Shown: in pieces, positions 26,196 to 36,198 of the stretch
How positions within the stretch are numbered: the first letter of the stretch is position 1
How the letters are laid out: each line of letters opens with the position of its first letter
Assembly: GCA_006503475.1 (NCBI GenBank)
Contig: RSEH01000073.1
Span: 1 to 64,000 of the forward strand
Reading direction: 5' to 3'
From: Stentor roeselii
Lineage: Eukaryota; Ciliophora; Heterotrichea; Heterotrichida; Stentoridae
DNA: 64,000 bases
Notes under the pieces: model-generated
The model's database searches: none
Seen by the model: the letters and a program-made list of their open reading frames with translations, nothing else
What the model was told of the DNA's origin: nothing
Position numbers and translations under genes: made by a program

Positions 26196-28100
26196 TTACT
26201 TAAAAACACGCTTGTCAATTCCTTTTCTCAATGGAGTAAAAGACCTATTTCGGTTAGTTGGGGAGAATTTATGTCTTCCTGGAGAGTTTTCTAAGTTTTC
26301 CTTGAGACCATTTATAGGGTTGCTGTAGTTATACTCGTATTCGAAGCCTCGCTCAGTCTGTGCACCTTCGCTTTCACATTCGAGTTTTCTGTGCAGGTTT
26401 CTATTAGAATAGTTACCTGGTGAAAGCAAGGCACTCTGCCTACGAGGTTCTTCATCATGTTCATTTTTCGCTTCATGTCCAACAAATAGCTTAAGAAACT
26501 CTTCAATCATCATATACCCTCCTCCAACCCTACAAACCAGGTACCCATTTTTCAAAGTGATACTAACCTTTTTGCTTCCAAAAGAATAAACTCCTTCAGC
26601 CACCCTTTCAAAATGATGTTCAACTCCATAGTTCTTGATATACTCTGAAAACCTTTCATCTGCATTATCCGAAGTCAACTTACTCTTATTCACAGTCATC
26701 TCTCTCTCCGCCTGACTCAATTCAAAATTTTTTTGCTTAGCCACCGCAAGTTTTTCCGACAATAATTTAATTTGTTCAGTCAACAATTCAACAGTTTCTT
26801 CCAAACCTTCCTTCGCCTTGATGATATTCTCTGCAACCAGATGACTTTGCTTTAACTCAGCTTCTTTCATCTGAAGTATTTGAAAAGTCTCAGAATTTTT
26901 TTTTTCTTTCTCTTGAAGACCCTTCTGTAAGTCAGCAAGTTGTAAGTCTTTCAAGCTAATTTCTTGTAAAAGTTCATTTGTTTTATCGCGCTTTGCAGTG
27001 TCGAAAATTTTTGACTCAAGTTGCACTTCTAAGTCGTTAATTTTTTTAGAAGCCTTGATTTGGAATTCTTTGAATTTTAAGAAGTCCTCGGCGAGGATGG
27101 AGCATTTTTCGTTGTTCCACTGGGAAGAGCGGAACTTTACTTGAAGGAGTTCTTCGAGTTTTTCTTTAAGGATCTTTCTTTGGAACTCGGACTCTTCGAA
27201 TTTTTCTTGTAAAATATGCATTCCTCGGCATTTTTCACAAGAATAACTCGAGTTCCTTAGAGTCATCAAAGTCCTCTTCGCCTCATCTCGCTCTTCTTCA
27301 CATTCTCGAAGACGGATAAAGGCAAAATCGAGTTTTTCTTGCAAATTTTTACTTTTTTCTGTAACATTCGCGATTTCTGTTTTATATTCAGTGATTTTTT
27401 TGCTTTCACCTTGTAAAAGGTCTTCAAAATCTTGAGTAATCTTCACGATTTGCTTTTCAAGGTATTCTCGTTGGTACTTCTCTTGCTTGTAAAGGACTTC
27501 TAAAGAGTTTGCTTTTGTTTCCAGTTCGTTTTGAAGACTTTCAAGGCCTTCACATCTCGCTTTCGCTTTTTCCAGGTCAACTGAAAAGTTTTCCTGTAAG
27601 TTGAGGTTGACGTGGAATTTTTCATGAAGCGAATTCAAATGTTTCCATTTTTTTTCAAGTAAAGTTAATTCAAGTTCAGAGACCCGGGCACGAAGTGAGT
27701 TGTTTTTGTCTTGAATTGATAAAAAACATTCTTCTGAGTAACAAATGTCGTTTGAACTGTTTTCAGTTACTTCAGGTACTGCTGGCAAGTGCTCTGTGCA
27801 GAATAAGACTAGGATTCTTGGAGGGTGGGTCTTTTCTGGAAGAGTTTTTAATTGGGGACTTGTTGGTGATAGTGGAAGCCATTGTGGAATGTCTGCTGAT
27901 AGGAGTGAAGAGTGGATTGAAACTGAACCGATTAGCTTGTCTGATTGAGATTTAACGATTATTTTTAATAGGCTGTGATCTGGCAATTCTACGGATGGCT
28001 GGCTTGATAGGTCTGAAAAAATGTGAGTGATGTTGTTGTTTAAAACGATGTAGCTGTCTGAATCGTCTGGCGCTCCTTCGATTTTTATCAGTGATATCAT
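26196..28100 (-). CDS. Coiled-coil protein with C2-like N-terminus and GAR microtubule-binding domain
   Basis: The protein has 634 residues. Residues 1-105 look like a C2-type beta sandwich. Residues 125-480 are almost continuous coiled coil, with a CxxC pair near 290. Near residue 513 is NGYLVCRVGGGYMMIEEFL, which matches the core of the GAS2-related (GAR) domain, known to bind microtubules. The last 90 residues are basic and disordered. A C2-like head, long rod and GAR domain suggest a linker between membrane or basal-body structures and microtubules; the role is inference. The gene ends in the repeat-rich spacer. Confidence 0.65.
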   Translation of the reverse strand: MISLIKIEGAPDDSDSYIVLNNNITHIFSDLSSQPSVELPDHSLLKIIVKSQSDKLIGSVSIHSSLLSADIPQWLPLSPTSPQLKTLPEKTHPPRILVLFCTEHLPAVPEVTENSSNDICYSEECFLSIQDKNNSLRARVSELELTLLEKKWKHLNSLHEKFHVNLNLQENFSVDLEKAKARCEGLESLQNELETKANSLEVLYKQEKYQREYLEKQIVKITQDFEDLLQGESKKITEYKTEIANVTEKSKNLQEKLDFAFIRLRECEEERDEAKRTLMTLRNSSYSCEKCRGMHILQEKFEESEFQRKILKEKLEELLQVKFRSSQWNNEKCSILAEDFLKFKEFQIKASKKINDLEVQLESKIFDTAKRDKTNELLQEISLKDLQLADLQKGLQEKEKKNSETFQILQMKEAELKQSHLVAENIIKAKEGLEETVELLTEQIKLLSEKLAVAKQKNFELSQAEREMTVNKSKLTSDNADERFSEYIKNYGVEHHFERVAEGVYSFGSKKVSITLKNGYLVCRVGGGYMMIEEFLKLFVGHEAKNEHDEEPRRQSALLSPGNYSNRNLHRKLECESEGAQTERGFEYEYNYSNPINGLKENLENSPGRHKFSPTNRNRSFTPLRKGIDKRVFK

Positions 28101-28301
28101 TTTTTGTTAGGATTTAAATTGTTTAGAGTTTGAATCTGGGGATTTATTGGATGTATTTTGGGATGTTGAGGGATTTATTTAGATGGCTTTAAGAACTTCT
28201 CTTTTATATCATAAAATATCGACTTGATTCCATTCATAAACAAAAGTTCAATCTTCACTTTTCAAAATCTTAAAGTTCATAATTTAAAATTCCATAACAA
28301 T

Positions 28302-29417
28302 TTATTCTAACCACTTGATTCTTTTGCCATCTTTCCATTCACCTTCTTTCATGCCATTTCCAGGTATGAAGTAAGTTCCTTTTCCATGTTGTTTTCCAGC
28401 AAGCCACTCACCTCGATATTCCCTTCCATCAGGCCAATTGAAAATTCCGAACCCATGTTTTTTATCATCCCAGTACTCTCCCCTGTACTTCCTTCCATCA
28501 CTCCAAGTGAACTCTCCCTTTCCATCCATCTTGTTATTTTTCCAGTCCCCTTCATATTTGCGTCCGTCACTCCACTGATAAATTCCATGTCCACTGATGT
28601 TATTATCAGCGAATTCTCCATTATAACTGCTTCCATCAGCCCAGCAGAACTTTCCATGTCCATGTTTTTTTCCTTGTTTATACTCGCCTTCATATCTAGC
28701 GCCATCTGGCCAGGTTTCAATTCCTCGTCCATGCTGCTTATCAAATTCCCAGTCACCGTCATATTTCGCTCCATTAGTATGTCGATAAACTCCTTTACCA
28801 TGAGCTTTATCATCTTTCCAAAATCCTTCATAAACATCTCCATCAGCATGAATGAGCCTTCCTTTTCCATTAGCTTTATCATGTTGCCAATACCCTTCAT
28901 ACTTACTTCCATCAGTCCACATCTGGCATCCCCTTCCATGTCTTTCTTTAAGTTCATTCCAGTCTCCAATGAAAATTGCACCGTTTTCCATCTCCACAGG
29001 TCCGAGTCTCATTGTGGAGCAGGAGTCGTTGAAGGTCTCTGAGTAAATAAAAGGACCGATTTGTGCTTCGATGTTACGAGTCGCATATGTTGAGTAGTCA
29101 GGAATGCTTGAAGGACTGATTTCTTTGATGCCGAGTCTTTGCTGGTCTGGAGACTCGTTGCTGTCTTTTAGGTCCTGGAAAAGAATTTTTGATTGGAACT
29201 GCCCGACTGTTAACTTCACTTGACGACGGTCTAGGTAACCCCGAAGACAGTTCTGAAGTTTTAATAGATCGGATGCGTCCATGTCTAAACTGCACAACTC
29301 GACTCTTGCATCTTCTCGACTGCTTAGACCGATTGTGAAGTCTGGAGGAAGAGGCCTGGATAGTGAAACTTGCTTTTCTTCTTCGGTACCTCGGAGACAA
29401 GAACAATTTTTTCCCAT
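28302..29417 (-). CDS. N-acylated MORN-repeat protein
   Basis: The protein has 371 residues. It begins MGKNCSCLRG: Gly2 and Ser6 fit N-myristoylation, and Cys5 and Cys7 could be palmitoylated. From about residue 145 nine or so MORN repeats follow without a break (YEGYWQHDKANGKGRLIH, YDGDWEFDKQHGRGIE, YEGDWKNNKMDGKGEF and related), ending near the C-terminus. There is no kinase domain, so it is not a PIP5K. The acylated head and MORN array suggest a plasma-membrane or cortical scaffold. The repeats share much DNA similarity, which produces long open frames in the other phases. Confidence 0.85.
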   Translation of the reverse strand: MGKNCSCLRGTEEEKQVSLSRPLPPDFTIGLSSREDARVELCSLDMDASDLLKLQNCLRGYLDRRQVKLTVGQFQSKILFQDLKDSNESPDQQRLGIKEISPSSIPDYSTYATRNIEAQIGPFIYSETFNDSCSTMRLGPVEMENGAIFIGDWNELKERHGRGCQMWTDGSKYEGYWQHDKANGKGRLIHADGDVYEGFWKDDKAHGKGVYRHTNGAKYDGDWEFDKQHGRGIETWPDGARYEGEYKQGKKHGHGKFCWADGSSYNGEFADNNISGHGIYQWSDGRKYEGDWKNNKMDGKGEFTWSDGRKYRGEYWDDKKHGFGIFNWPDGREYRGEWLAGKQHGKGTYFIPGNGMKEGEWKDGKRIKWLE

Positions 29418-29877
29418 ATTATTAGAAGGAAAGAGAAGGTTTGAAGATTAAAGAGTTTTAGGATTTTTTTTAGATTTTGATGTTTGAGATAGTTTTAGAT
29501 TGAAGAGAGTTTTTTGATTAGAAGTGATTGAGAAATTTTTTATTTATTGTGAGGATTAGAAAAGAATGCTTAGTTGATTCAATTTATTATTATATCTATT
29601 ATCAGTATTGAATATTCCAGAAAATTTCATATTTCTTGTTAAAGTCTTCCAAATCACTTCAAAGTGTCCTGTCTATAAATTCTTTTCGATTTGTTCTATC
29701 TTTCACAGATGATGAATAAAGAAAAACCCTCAGAAAGCGATAAAAAAATCTTAAAATACCCTTCAAGACCTTTTAACTTCAAATCAAAACCCACACAACA
29801 AACCTAAATCCTCAAAAAAAACCTATTCACTTAAAACCCCCAATCATCTAATTCAAAATCTTTTAAAGCCAGTTATT
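29418..29877. other. Intergenic region, nothing recognised
   Basis: About 460 bp. The left part, upstream of the minus-strand MORN gene, is rich in G and almost free of C; the right part, downstream of the next minus-strand gene, is C-rich and G-poor. A 32-codon frame at 29709-29807 is too short to call. Confidence 0.6.
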
Positions 29878-30282
29878 TTATCCTACTAAGCTAAATGCGT
29901 ACTGCCAACAATTGATATAGTACCCTTGACTATTCTGAAGCAAGAACCTCATATTATAATACCCGCTCTGAGCACTGGCACTATTAACAAGTGCATAAGT
30001 GACAGTGACAGTCTGTCCAGCAGTATAATTTCCACTAAGAGTAACATCATATTGTTGATTAATCGCTCCATTGAAATTGACATAGATGTCCCATTCACGA
30101 AGCCCCATCGCAACAGGAGTCGTCCCTGTAAGTGTAAAAGTCGAAGTCGTTCCTTTCGCAGGTGTTGCCGATACAGTCATGCTCGGGTTCCCAAAATAAG
30201 TATTTGCGCCACAGTTGCCTCCTACTGCACTGACCTGACTGACTAAAATCAATCCAAGAACTACCAAGCCCCAGACTTTCAT
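29878..30282 (-). CDS. Small secreted protein, ML (MD-2/NPC2-like) fold suspected
   Basis: The start at 30282 is chosen because it places a signal peptide (MKVWGLVVLGLILVSQVSA) at the N-terminus; the frame is open further upstream but those residues do not look like a leader. The mature chain of about 115 residues is all beta with two Cys, one near each end (GGNCGANT and INCWQYAF), which suits the first-to-last disulfide of ML-domain lipid-binding proteins. The order of strands (TPAKGTTSTFTLTGTT early, GYYNMRFLLQ late) also fits. NPC2-type proteins normally have three disulfides, so the assignment is tentative. It would be lumenal or secreted. Confidence 0.6.
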   Translation of the reverse strand: MKVWGLVVLGLILVSQVSAVGGNCGANTYFGNPSMTVSATPAKGTTSTFTLTGTTPVAMGLREWDIYVNFNGAINQQYDVTLSGNYTAGQTVTVTYALVNSASAQSGYYNMRFLLQNSQGYYINCWQYAFSLVG

Positions 30283-30353
30283 TTTATATTCACCAACATG
30301 GCAAGGTTTAGAAACTTGATCTGAGAAACTTAGAAGATTATTTAAGCTAATGT

Positions 30354-30533
30354 TCATTGAGGGGCAACTCCTGGAACCTTCTTGCTTCTACGAGGTCTTC
30401 GGCCGGATTTACCTCGGGAGGATCCTTCGGTTAATTGTGAAAGGTCGGCTTTTTCTAGGTCTTTTTGAGGGTTTGGGTCTGATGAGACTGTTTCGATGTC
30501 TTTTAGGAGGAAGAGAAGGGAGGATTTTCTCAT
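30354..30533 (-). CDS. Small basic protein of 59 residues
   Basis: A clean frame on the minus strand from ATG (30533) to TGA (30354), with C-ending codon use and no low-complexity runs, in otherwise non-coding DNA. The protein starts MRKSSLLFLLKDIE and ends with a basic stretch (SRGKSGRRPRRSKK). No family is recognised. The C-terminus could bind nucleic acid or act as a nuclear signal. It lies 71 bp upstream of the ML-like gene on the same strand. Confidence 0.5.
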   Translation of the reverse strand: MRKSSLLFLLKDIETVSSDPNPQKDLEKADLSQLTEGSSRGKSGRRPRRSKKVPGVAPQ

Positions 30534-30817
30534 TTGATTATTTATTGAATATATGGGTTATTGATTTAGATTTTTAGGTTTAGGAGTGATTATGGGGAAA
30601 TTGGAGGTTTTTGGATTGATTGATTTGGGGTTTTAGTTTTTGGTTGCTGTTAAATGGTTTAAAATTATAGCTTAAGGAATAGATAATTATGAATTTTTCA
30701 GAATTGATAAGAAAAGAGATTATTATTATTCATATAACTCAAACACTCTTTGGTACTTCCCGACCTTTCGTAGAAATCGTATCAAAAAAAACTATACTGT
30801 TCTAATCTTTCAATATA

Positions 30818-32542
30818 ATGAAAGATGTATTCATTGAAGTCTATCGTAAAAGGTGGAAACTAGTCATAACTTATCTTTTTTCCCTCATAGCTTCTTCTTT
30901 TTGTACAATGATGCTGCCGAAGGCGATTGTAAAAAATACTTAGGAGGACATTCAGGATGGATCTACTCATCTAGCCCGAGGCGGAACTTTTTACGTGACT
31001 TTCACTTGGACACTTTTATTGGCTGTGGGAAGTTTTTTTAGTTATTTTCGGAAGATTTCAGTTGAAAAACTCGACTTGTTCATCACCTTATCAATAAAAA
31101 AGAAAGTTTTTCAAGAACTTCTTTCGAAAAACATGAAGTTTTTTAATACTTCTCACTCTGGAAGACTTTCAATGATTTTAAATAAAGATATTAAAGATTT
31201 CTGCTCAGTACTGACTGTTCAAGCTGCTACTTTTCTTCGAGGGTTTATTTTTTGTGTGATTTCTTCAGTTTTGCTGCTTTTTGATAACTTTGGACTGCTC
31301 TTTATAGGATCTTTTCCGTTGTTTTTACTTATTTATACAGGGCGCAGAGTGGCAGCAGCCCTTCGCAAAAGACAATTCGAATTAACATCCCTAAAAGGTC
31401 AACAAAACGCATACACCTCAGAAGTACTTCGTCAAATAAAAACCGTAAAGCTTTTCCAATCAGAATCTCAAGAACTATCAAGATACTCATCAACCGTTCA
31501 AAAAATAAATGAAAAGTCTATTCAACTATCACATGACTATTCACGTTTCTTCAGTGCAATTGAGCTCTTCATCGAGGCGACAGTGATATGCGGTTTAGGT
31601 CTGGGTATCTACGTGCGTAACTTTTACCCCGATCTCAAACTCGAAGACTTCTCATCAACAGGCGTTTACCTCATCTACGGAGGATTCGGGTTCCGTCTGA
31701 TGCTTTCATCTTACTCAGAACTTCAAAAAGCTCTCGGTCTTTTCGAAGGCATAAAAAATCTTTACCAAAACGAATCACGAGAATCTTTCAACTTTGAAGA
31801 CAGTCAAATCGACTCAGTCCTTCCAGACCTGGAAATAGAAAACCTCAGGTTTTCTTATAACGACGAAGAAGTCATCAAAGGAATCAACTTAAAAGTCAAC
31901 CCAGGGCAAATCTTAGCAATAGTAGGAGAAAGTGGAAATGGAAAAACAACTATTTTCAATCTTATCACAAATCTTTACAGACCAACTCATGGAAAAATAC
32001 TCATCAACGGCGAAAATATCTTTGAACATAAGCCGAGTTGGGTAAGGAAGCAGTTGGCTGTAGTCACTCAAGAAGGTCTTTTGTTTTCAGGGACTATTCT
32101 AGACAATATCATTTATAATTCAAGGAAACAAGACAATGAAAGATTAGAAAAAGTTTGTAAAGAAACTGGAATTATGAAGTTTATTGATCATCTTCCAGAA
32201 GGATTTCTTACTAATGTCGGTGAAAATGGAATCAGTCTCTCTGGAGGACAGAGACAAAGAATATGCATTGCGAGGGCACTTTATAAAAATAGTAAAATTT
32301 TACTGCTTGATGAAGCCACTTCGGGACTTGATGCACGGGCTGAGAAGAAAATACAAAAAGTTGTGGAAAATGCTGCGCGGTCGAGAAGGTTTACTGTTTT
32401 AATCATCACTCACAGGGTTTCTAGTCTGAAAAATTTGGCTGATTGGATTGTTTTTTTGGATAAGGGGAGGATTAGAGCGCAAGGAACTTTTTATGAACTT
32501 ATTTCGGATGATTCGGAATTTCGACTTTTGGCTAATATTTAG
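30818..32542 (+). CDS. ABC half-transporter (ABCB type), two exons
   Basis: The ATG at 30818 opens a frame that is cut by TAG at 30941-30943 unless a 15-nt intron (30929-30943) is removed; the spliced protein has 569 residues. An N-terminal membrane domain with about six helices precedes a nucleotide-binding domain from residue 330: Walker A GESGNGKTT, Q-loop VTQEG, signature LSGGQRQR, Walker B ILLLDEAT and His switch ITHR. All catalytic residues are present. One membrane and one nucleotide domain make it a half-transporter that must dimerise. The order and signature fit ABCB (mitochondrial, lysosomal or TAP-like). The chain is short at the N-terminus, with no clear targeting signal. Confidence 0.92.
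30929..30943 (+). other. 15-nt intron (ABC transporter gene)
   Basis: GTAAAAAATACTTAG: GTAA donor, A at position 10, TAG acceptor. It falls in phase 0, so its TAG would end translation if retained. Removing it joins a membrane-helix exon to the rest of the transporter in frame. Confidence 0.92.
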
Positions 32543-32792
32543 GTTTAAATTAATGAAGAAATTATTATTCAAGGTTAATATAAAGATTATTATCAATTTT
32601 AATTTAGAAGTTTGTGGAAAGTGTGATTTATTTGCATGTGAAACATTGAAGAATATCAGAATGAATAATAATAAAATTATCTTTCAAAACAAATAAATCA
32701 ATCTTTTGAAAGTGATTTACAAGTAGATAAATATTTTAACTCTAAAAAAATCAGATAATCCAAAAATATTAAACATCATCCTCATATATTTC

Positions 32793-33398
32793 ATGTCAGG
32801 ATTTTCTTTAAACCTTCCCACATTCAAAGAAATCGAGACCTCTCTCCAACGAACTTTAGACTTAATAGAAGAGTCAGAAAGACTCTCACAAAGGCAGATT
32901 ATGTCTTCAAGACTAGTCTGCAATCGTTGTCATCTTTGTTTACCCAACTGTTGCAGTAAATTCCCTTCCCACCCGCGGCCCTACCTTTCCTCAGCCTTCG
33001 ACATGAAACCGAATCCAGCAATAAAAGACCTGCACATCCAAAACATGACTTTAGCTGAAGAAAACCTGAAACTATCAAGAAAAATCCAAGAAATGTCACA
33101 AAAACGCCCTGATTCAAGAAAGACTTCTGAAAAAAATAGCGAAAACTCAACATGGACTGTCACTAAAAGAATTTTCGACCTTGAGGAAAAAGTTGATTCA
33201 GTTGAAAAGGAACTCGCAAAAAGTTGTTACAGGTCTGAAGCTTCTACTGATGTTGACGAAGGATTTTTACAGTTGTCTCGGAGAATGGACAAGACTCAAA
33301 GCGGGTTTAAAAGGATTTATCGGAAAATTGAAGAAGTTGAAAGGATTTTAAGTGAGCCGAAGGATAGACATTGTGCAAGATGTTTACCTTCCAGATGA
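32793..33398 (+). CDS. Coiled-coil protein with short Cys cluster
   Basis: The protein has 201 residues and no recognised family. Residues 35-55 hold a Cys cluster (CNRCHLCLPNCC) that could bind zinc; another CxxC (CARC) is near the C-terminus. Residues 75-190 are mainly coiled coil with Lys/Glu-rich heptads. It may be cytoskeletal, but that is only from composition. It stands between the ABC transporter and the convergent SCYL2 gene. Confidence 0.65.
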   Translation: MSGFSLNLPTFKEIETSLQRTLDLIEESERLSQRQIMSSRLVCNRCHLCLPNCCSKFPSHPRPYLSSAFDMKPNPAIKDLHIQNMTLAEENLKLSRKIQEMSQKRPDSRKTSEKNSENSTWTVTKRIFDLEEKVDSVEKELAKSCYRSEASTDVDEGFLQLSRRMDKTQSGFKRIYRKIEEVERILSEPKDRHCARCLPSR

Positions 33399-33515
33399 CT
33401 GTAGTAAATTAATTGCTTTGAAAAGAATAACTAAGAGTTATTAGAAATAATTGAATAGATTTTTATAATCTTTAGAATTTATTCATGGAATTTTTGAAGG
33501 GACTAACAAAAACTC

Positions 33516-36191
33516 TCAAAGACCTGCAAATGGGTCTTTTTTGTTAGAATTATTTAAAAATTGATTGAAGAAATCGTCGGTGTTAATTTTTTCAGCATTG
33601 TTCGACTTCTTCATTGGAGGTTTCAAGCTTCCAGGCTTCGGGTCTTCTACTCGAGGAAAAGGGTTTATTGCAAGATTGTACTTCGGAGCTTTATTTTCTT
33701 CTTTTTTGCTTTGGAAATCAGAGAAAATGTCTCCTACTATTGGGGAAGGTTTAGCAGCTGGCTTGGAAGCCAGCTGAGGTTCTAAAAATGGTAAAGTTCC
33801 TGTAAAGCCATCATTTTTCGAAGGGTTAAATTGAAAAGGGTCTACTGAAGCAGGACTTTTATTGAATTCAGGGCTTTTCCAAGTACCTGAAGATAAGAAC
33901 GGGTCGTTTTTATTCAAGTCATTTCTGCCAGGATCATTTTTTCCAAAGTCTAGATTAAAAGGGTTGACTCTTTGGTCATTTTTCAAAACATCACTTTTCA
34001 ATGGTTCACTTTTTCTAGGAAAGTCTTTCAGATCAGTTTTCATCGGCTCGATTTTAGCAGGAAAGTCTTTCACCTCATTTTTTTTTAATTCACCTCTACC
34101 AGGTGCACTAGTAAAATTAAAGTCTTTCATAGGATCAAACTGAAAATCCGGTTTTTTATCACTTTTCACCGGCGCGAAGTCAACTTTTGGAAAGTTGAAG
34201 TCAGTCCTGGTATCATTCTTCACATCATCATGAATATGATTACCTCCAAAAGAATTTTGAAAAGCAGGATGTTCATTTCTAGGTTCTTTCGACATATTAT
34301 TCCCCTTAGCACCATCAACAGAAGGACCCTGATCAAAGATATCTCTAAAAATATCATTAACTTCTTCAACCTCCTCATTCCTAACACTAGCCAAAACAAG
34401 TTCATCTTTAACATCAGTGAGTTCTCCAGCCCTGGCATCCTTAATAAGATGCATCATTGCAATCATCGATGTAAACAACTTCTCAAATTCCGTCTTGCTC
34501 AATTCAGCCTCTACAAGTAACGGCAAAAGCGCAGGTAAAATATTAACAGAAGTAGCTTTATGCCCTAAGACCTTCGAAATTCCCTCATAAATCGTTAATA
34601 AATGCATGACCATAGGTCCAGTGATATCAAATTTCTTAAATTTCTCCATAGAAGGAATAATCGTTTCCACCATAGTCCCACGGTCAAACTGAGAAAAAAT
34701 ACAAGCTAAGGCTTTGAGTCCACTTTCTTTAACAGGTACTAGTTTTGAGTTGATGATTCCTTGCAAGAACCTGGGAAGCAAGTTGATTCTAACAAAGTTT
34801 ATATCAGCGAGTTCCTTGATAAGTGCTGGAGTTTTGTCCATCACTGCTGTTTGGATCTGTGCGACTCCACATTCATAGCCTTTGTAAACTAACGGCATAA
34901 GTATCTTGCGACAGGCTTCTGGCTCAGTGTACTTCACCAGCAAGTCAATTTCACTTAAAATTAAAAAGAAACTTTGAGCAGGGATTTCTTTCCCCGTCGC
35001 CAATTTGCTAAGAGAAGGCCAGATCTGGCTTTGAAACATGTCATGGGAAACATCACAGGACTTTAAAATCGTCAAAAGACTAGGAAGTACGAAAGGTGTT
35101 AAATTCGCATGTTGCATGTTACTAACCAAAGCTGGTAACAGTCTTTTAAACATGATCACCTTATCAAACTTCGCGATTATCGAAGTAAGTCCTTTAAAAA
35201 ACTGCATTTTTTGAGCGTCTTGCTTTTCTTGTAGATGTTCCAGGTAATAAATTGTTTTCACGTAAGGAGTTTGAAGAGTTCTGCTAATTGATAACTCATG
35301 GACCCCGCACCTGTCACCTGGACTAACAGCAGTCATTTTCACTACAAGTTCAGGAAGACTGTCAGGCAAACAAGCGAAGGCCGGGTTTCCAGTCCTGCTC
35401 GCATTGCGACAGGCTGCAAGATGGCCGGCATTTGAGAAGTCTTCAATTTCAAGCATTAACAAATCTGAGCTGGTATTAGAAAGTGCTTTATATATCGCGA
35501 AAATCGTACATCCAAGTGAAAAAACATCAGAACTCGGCATTCCAAGTCCTTTCGATACGACTTCAGGTGCTACAAAGTGCAATAAAGGAGCAAGTTTCTC
35601 AACGTCCACCTGATATCTAAAGCTTTTCGCACTTGCTAAAATATCAACATTTTCCAACTTCCCAGGAGAGTCCTGGGTGTAAGTCGCTGAGAAGCCAAGT
35701 CCTCCAATTTTCCATTTACCTCCAAGAGAGATGTAAAGATTATCAGGGCAAAGCGACATGTGAACCAGTCTTGCTTCATTATGCAAAAAGGACAAACCCT
35801 GCAAAACATCAAGAATTCCGAGTCTGGTCTCAGTGTCGCCGAGACAGTTAGATAAAATGTGAGGTCTTCGCAGCAGGTCTCCCAAACAGTACTCCAAAGG
35901 CTCAGTCACACAGGCGATCGTTGTTTTATCCTCCATCATCGGCTCTAAAATCTGTAAAAGATTCGGATGGCGAAGGCGAATCAAGTTAGAAATTTCTGAC
36001 TTTAAACGGGAAAGAATCTCTTGTTTGTTCGGTTTTCGGTCTAGAATTCGCTTGTCAAATGTAAAGATTGATACCGGGCTACGGTCTCGGTCACGACGAG
36101 TCGCTGAGTAGATCTTCCAGGCGCCTGTTATTCCTCCTTCGCTTCGAGCTTCTCGCTCGACGTCGTAGTTCTTTGTCAGCTGGCTGCCCAT
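33516..36191 (-). CDS. SCYL2: SCYL2-type pseudokinase with HEAT repeats and clathrin-adaptor motifs
   Basis: SCY1-like proteins are catalytically weak kinases that work in clathrin-mediated trafficking between Golgi and endosomes. The N-terminus matches SCYL2: ITGAWKIYSATRRD, IFTFDKR, LIRLRHPNLL, EGLSFLH-type LQGLSFLHNEARLVH and KWKIGGLGFS. The catalytic sites are degenerate: the VAIK Lys is Phe, HRD reads HMSLCPDN and DFG reads GLG. HEAT-like repeats fill residues 310-620. The 240-residue tail is disordered with repeated DPF, NPF and KDF motifs, as used to bind clathrin adaptors. It begins MGSQLTK, fit for N-myristoylation. Its ATG lies 7 bp from that of the divergent DNAAF5 gene. Confidence 0.88.
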   Translation of the reverse strand: MGSQLTKNYDVEREARSEGGITGAWKIYSATRRDRDRSPVSIFTFDKRILDRKPNKQEILSRLKSEISNLIRLRHPNLLQILEPMMEDKTTIACVTEPLEYCLGDLLRRPHILSNCLGDTETRLGILDVLQGLSFLHNEARLVHMSLCPDNLYISLGGKWKIGGLGFSATYTQDSPGKLENVDILASAKSFRYQVDVEKLAPLLHFVAPEVVSKGLGMPSSDVFSLGCTIFAIYKALSNTSSDLLMLEIEDFSNAGHLAACRNASRTGNPAFACLPDSLPELVVKMTAVSPGDRCGVHELSISRTLQTPYVKTIYYLEHLQEKQDAQKMQFFKGLTSIIAKFDKVIMFKRLLPALVSNMQHANLTPFVLPSLLTILKSCDVSHDMFQSQIWPSLSKLATGKEIPAQSFFLILSEIDLLVKYTEPEACRKILMPLVYKGYECGVAQIQTAVMDKTPALIKELADINFVRINLLPRFLQGIINSKLVPVKESGLKALACIFSQFDRGTMVETIIPSMEKFKKFDITGPMVMHLLTIYEGISKVLGHKATSVNILPALLPLLVEAELSKTEFEKLFTSMIAMMHLIKDARAGELTDVKDELVLASVRNEEVEEVNDIFRDIFDQGPSVDGAKGNNMSKEPRNEHPAFQNSFGGNHIHDDVKNDTRTDFNFPKVDFAPVKSDKKPDFQFDPMKDFNFTSAPGRGELKKNEVKDFPAKIEPMKTDLKDFPRKSEPLKSDVLKNDQRVNPFNLDFGKNDPGRNDLNKNDPFLSSGTWKSPEFNKSPASVDPFQFNPSKNDGFTGTLPFLEPQLASKPAAKPSPIVGDIFSDFQSKKEENKAPKYNLAINPFPRVEDPKPGSLKPPMKKSNNAEKINTDDFFNQFLNNSNKKDPFAGL

Positions 36192-36198
36192 TTATAAT
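36192..36198. promoter_or_regulatory. 7-bp divergent spacer with TATAAT core
   Basis: The whole non-coding interval between the SCYL2 and DNAAF5 start codons is TTATAAT. Read outward on each strand, TATAA stands directly before each ATG. Any other promoter element for either gene must lie in the coding sequence of its neighbour. The spacing is seen; the promoter role is inferred. Confidence 0.6.

Noticed and set aside
28349-29042. Long frames on both strands over the MORN gene
   Set aside because: They arise from the repeated MORN units read in other phases; the true frame has clear MORN consensus and an acylated start.
29709-29807. 32-codon frame in the spacer near 29.7 kb
   Set aside because: Low complexity, no partner exon, no recognisable motif.
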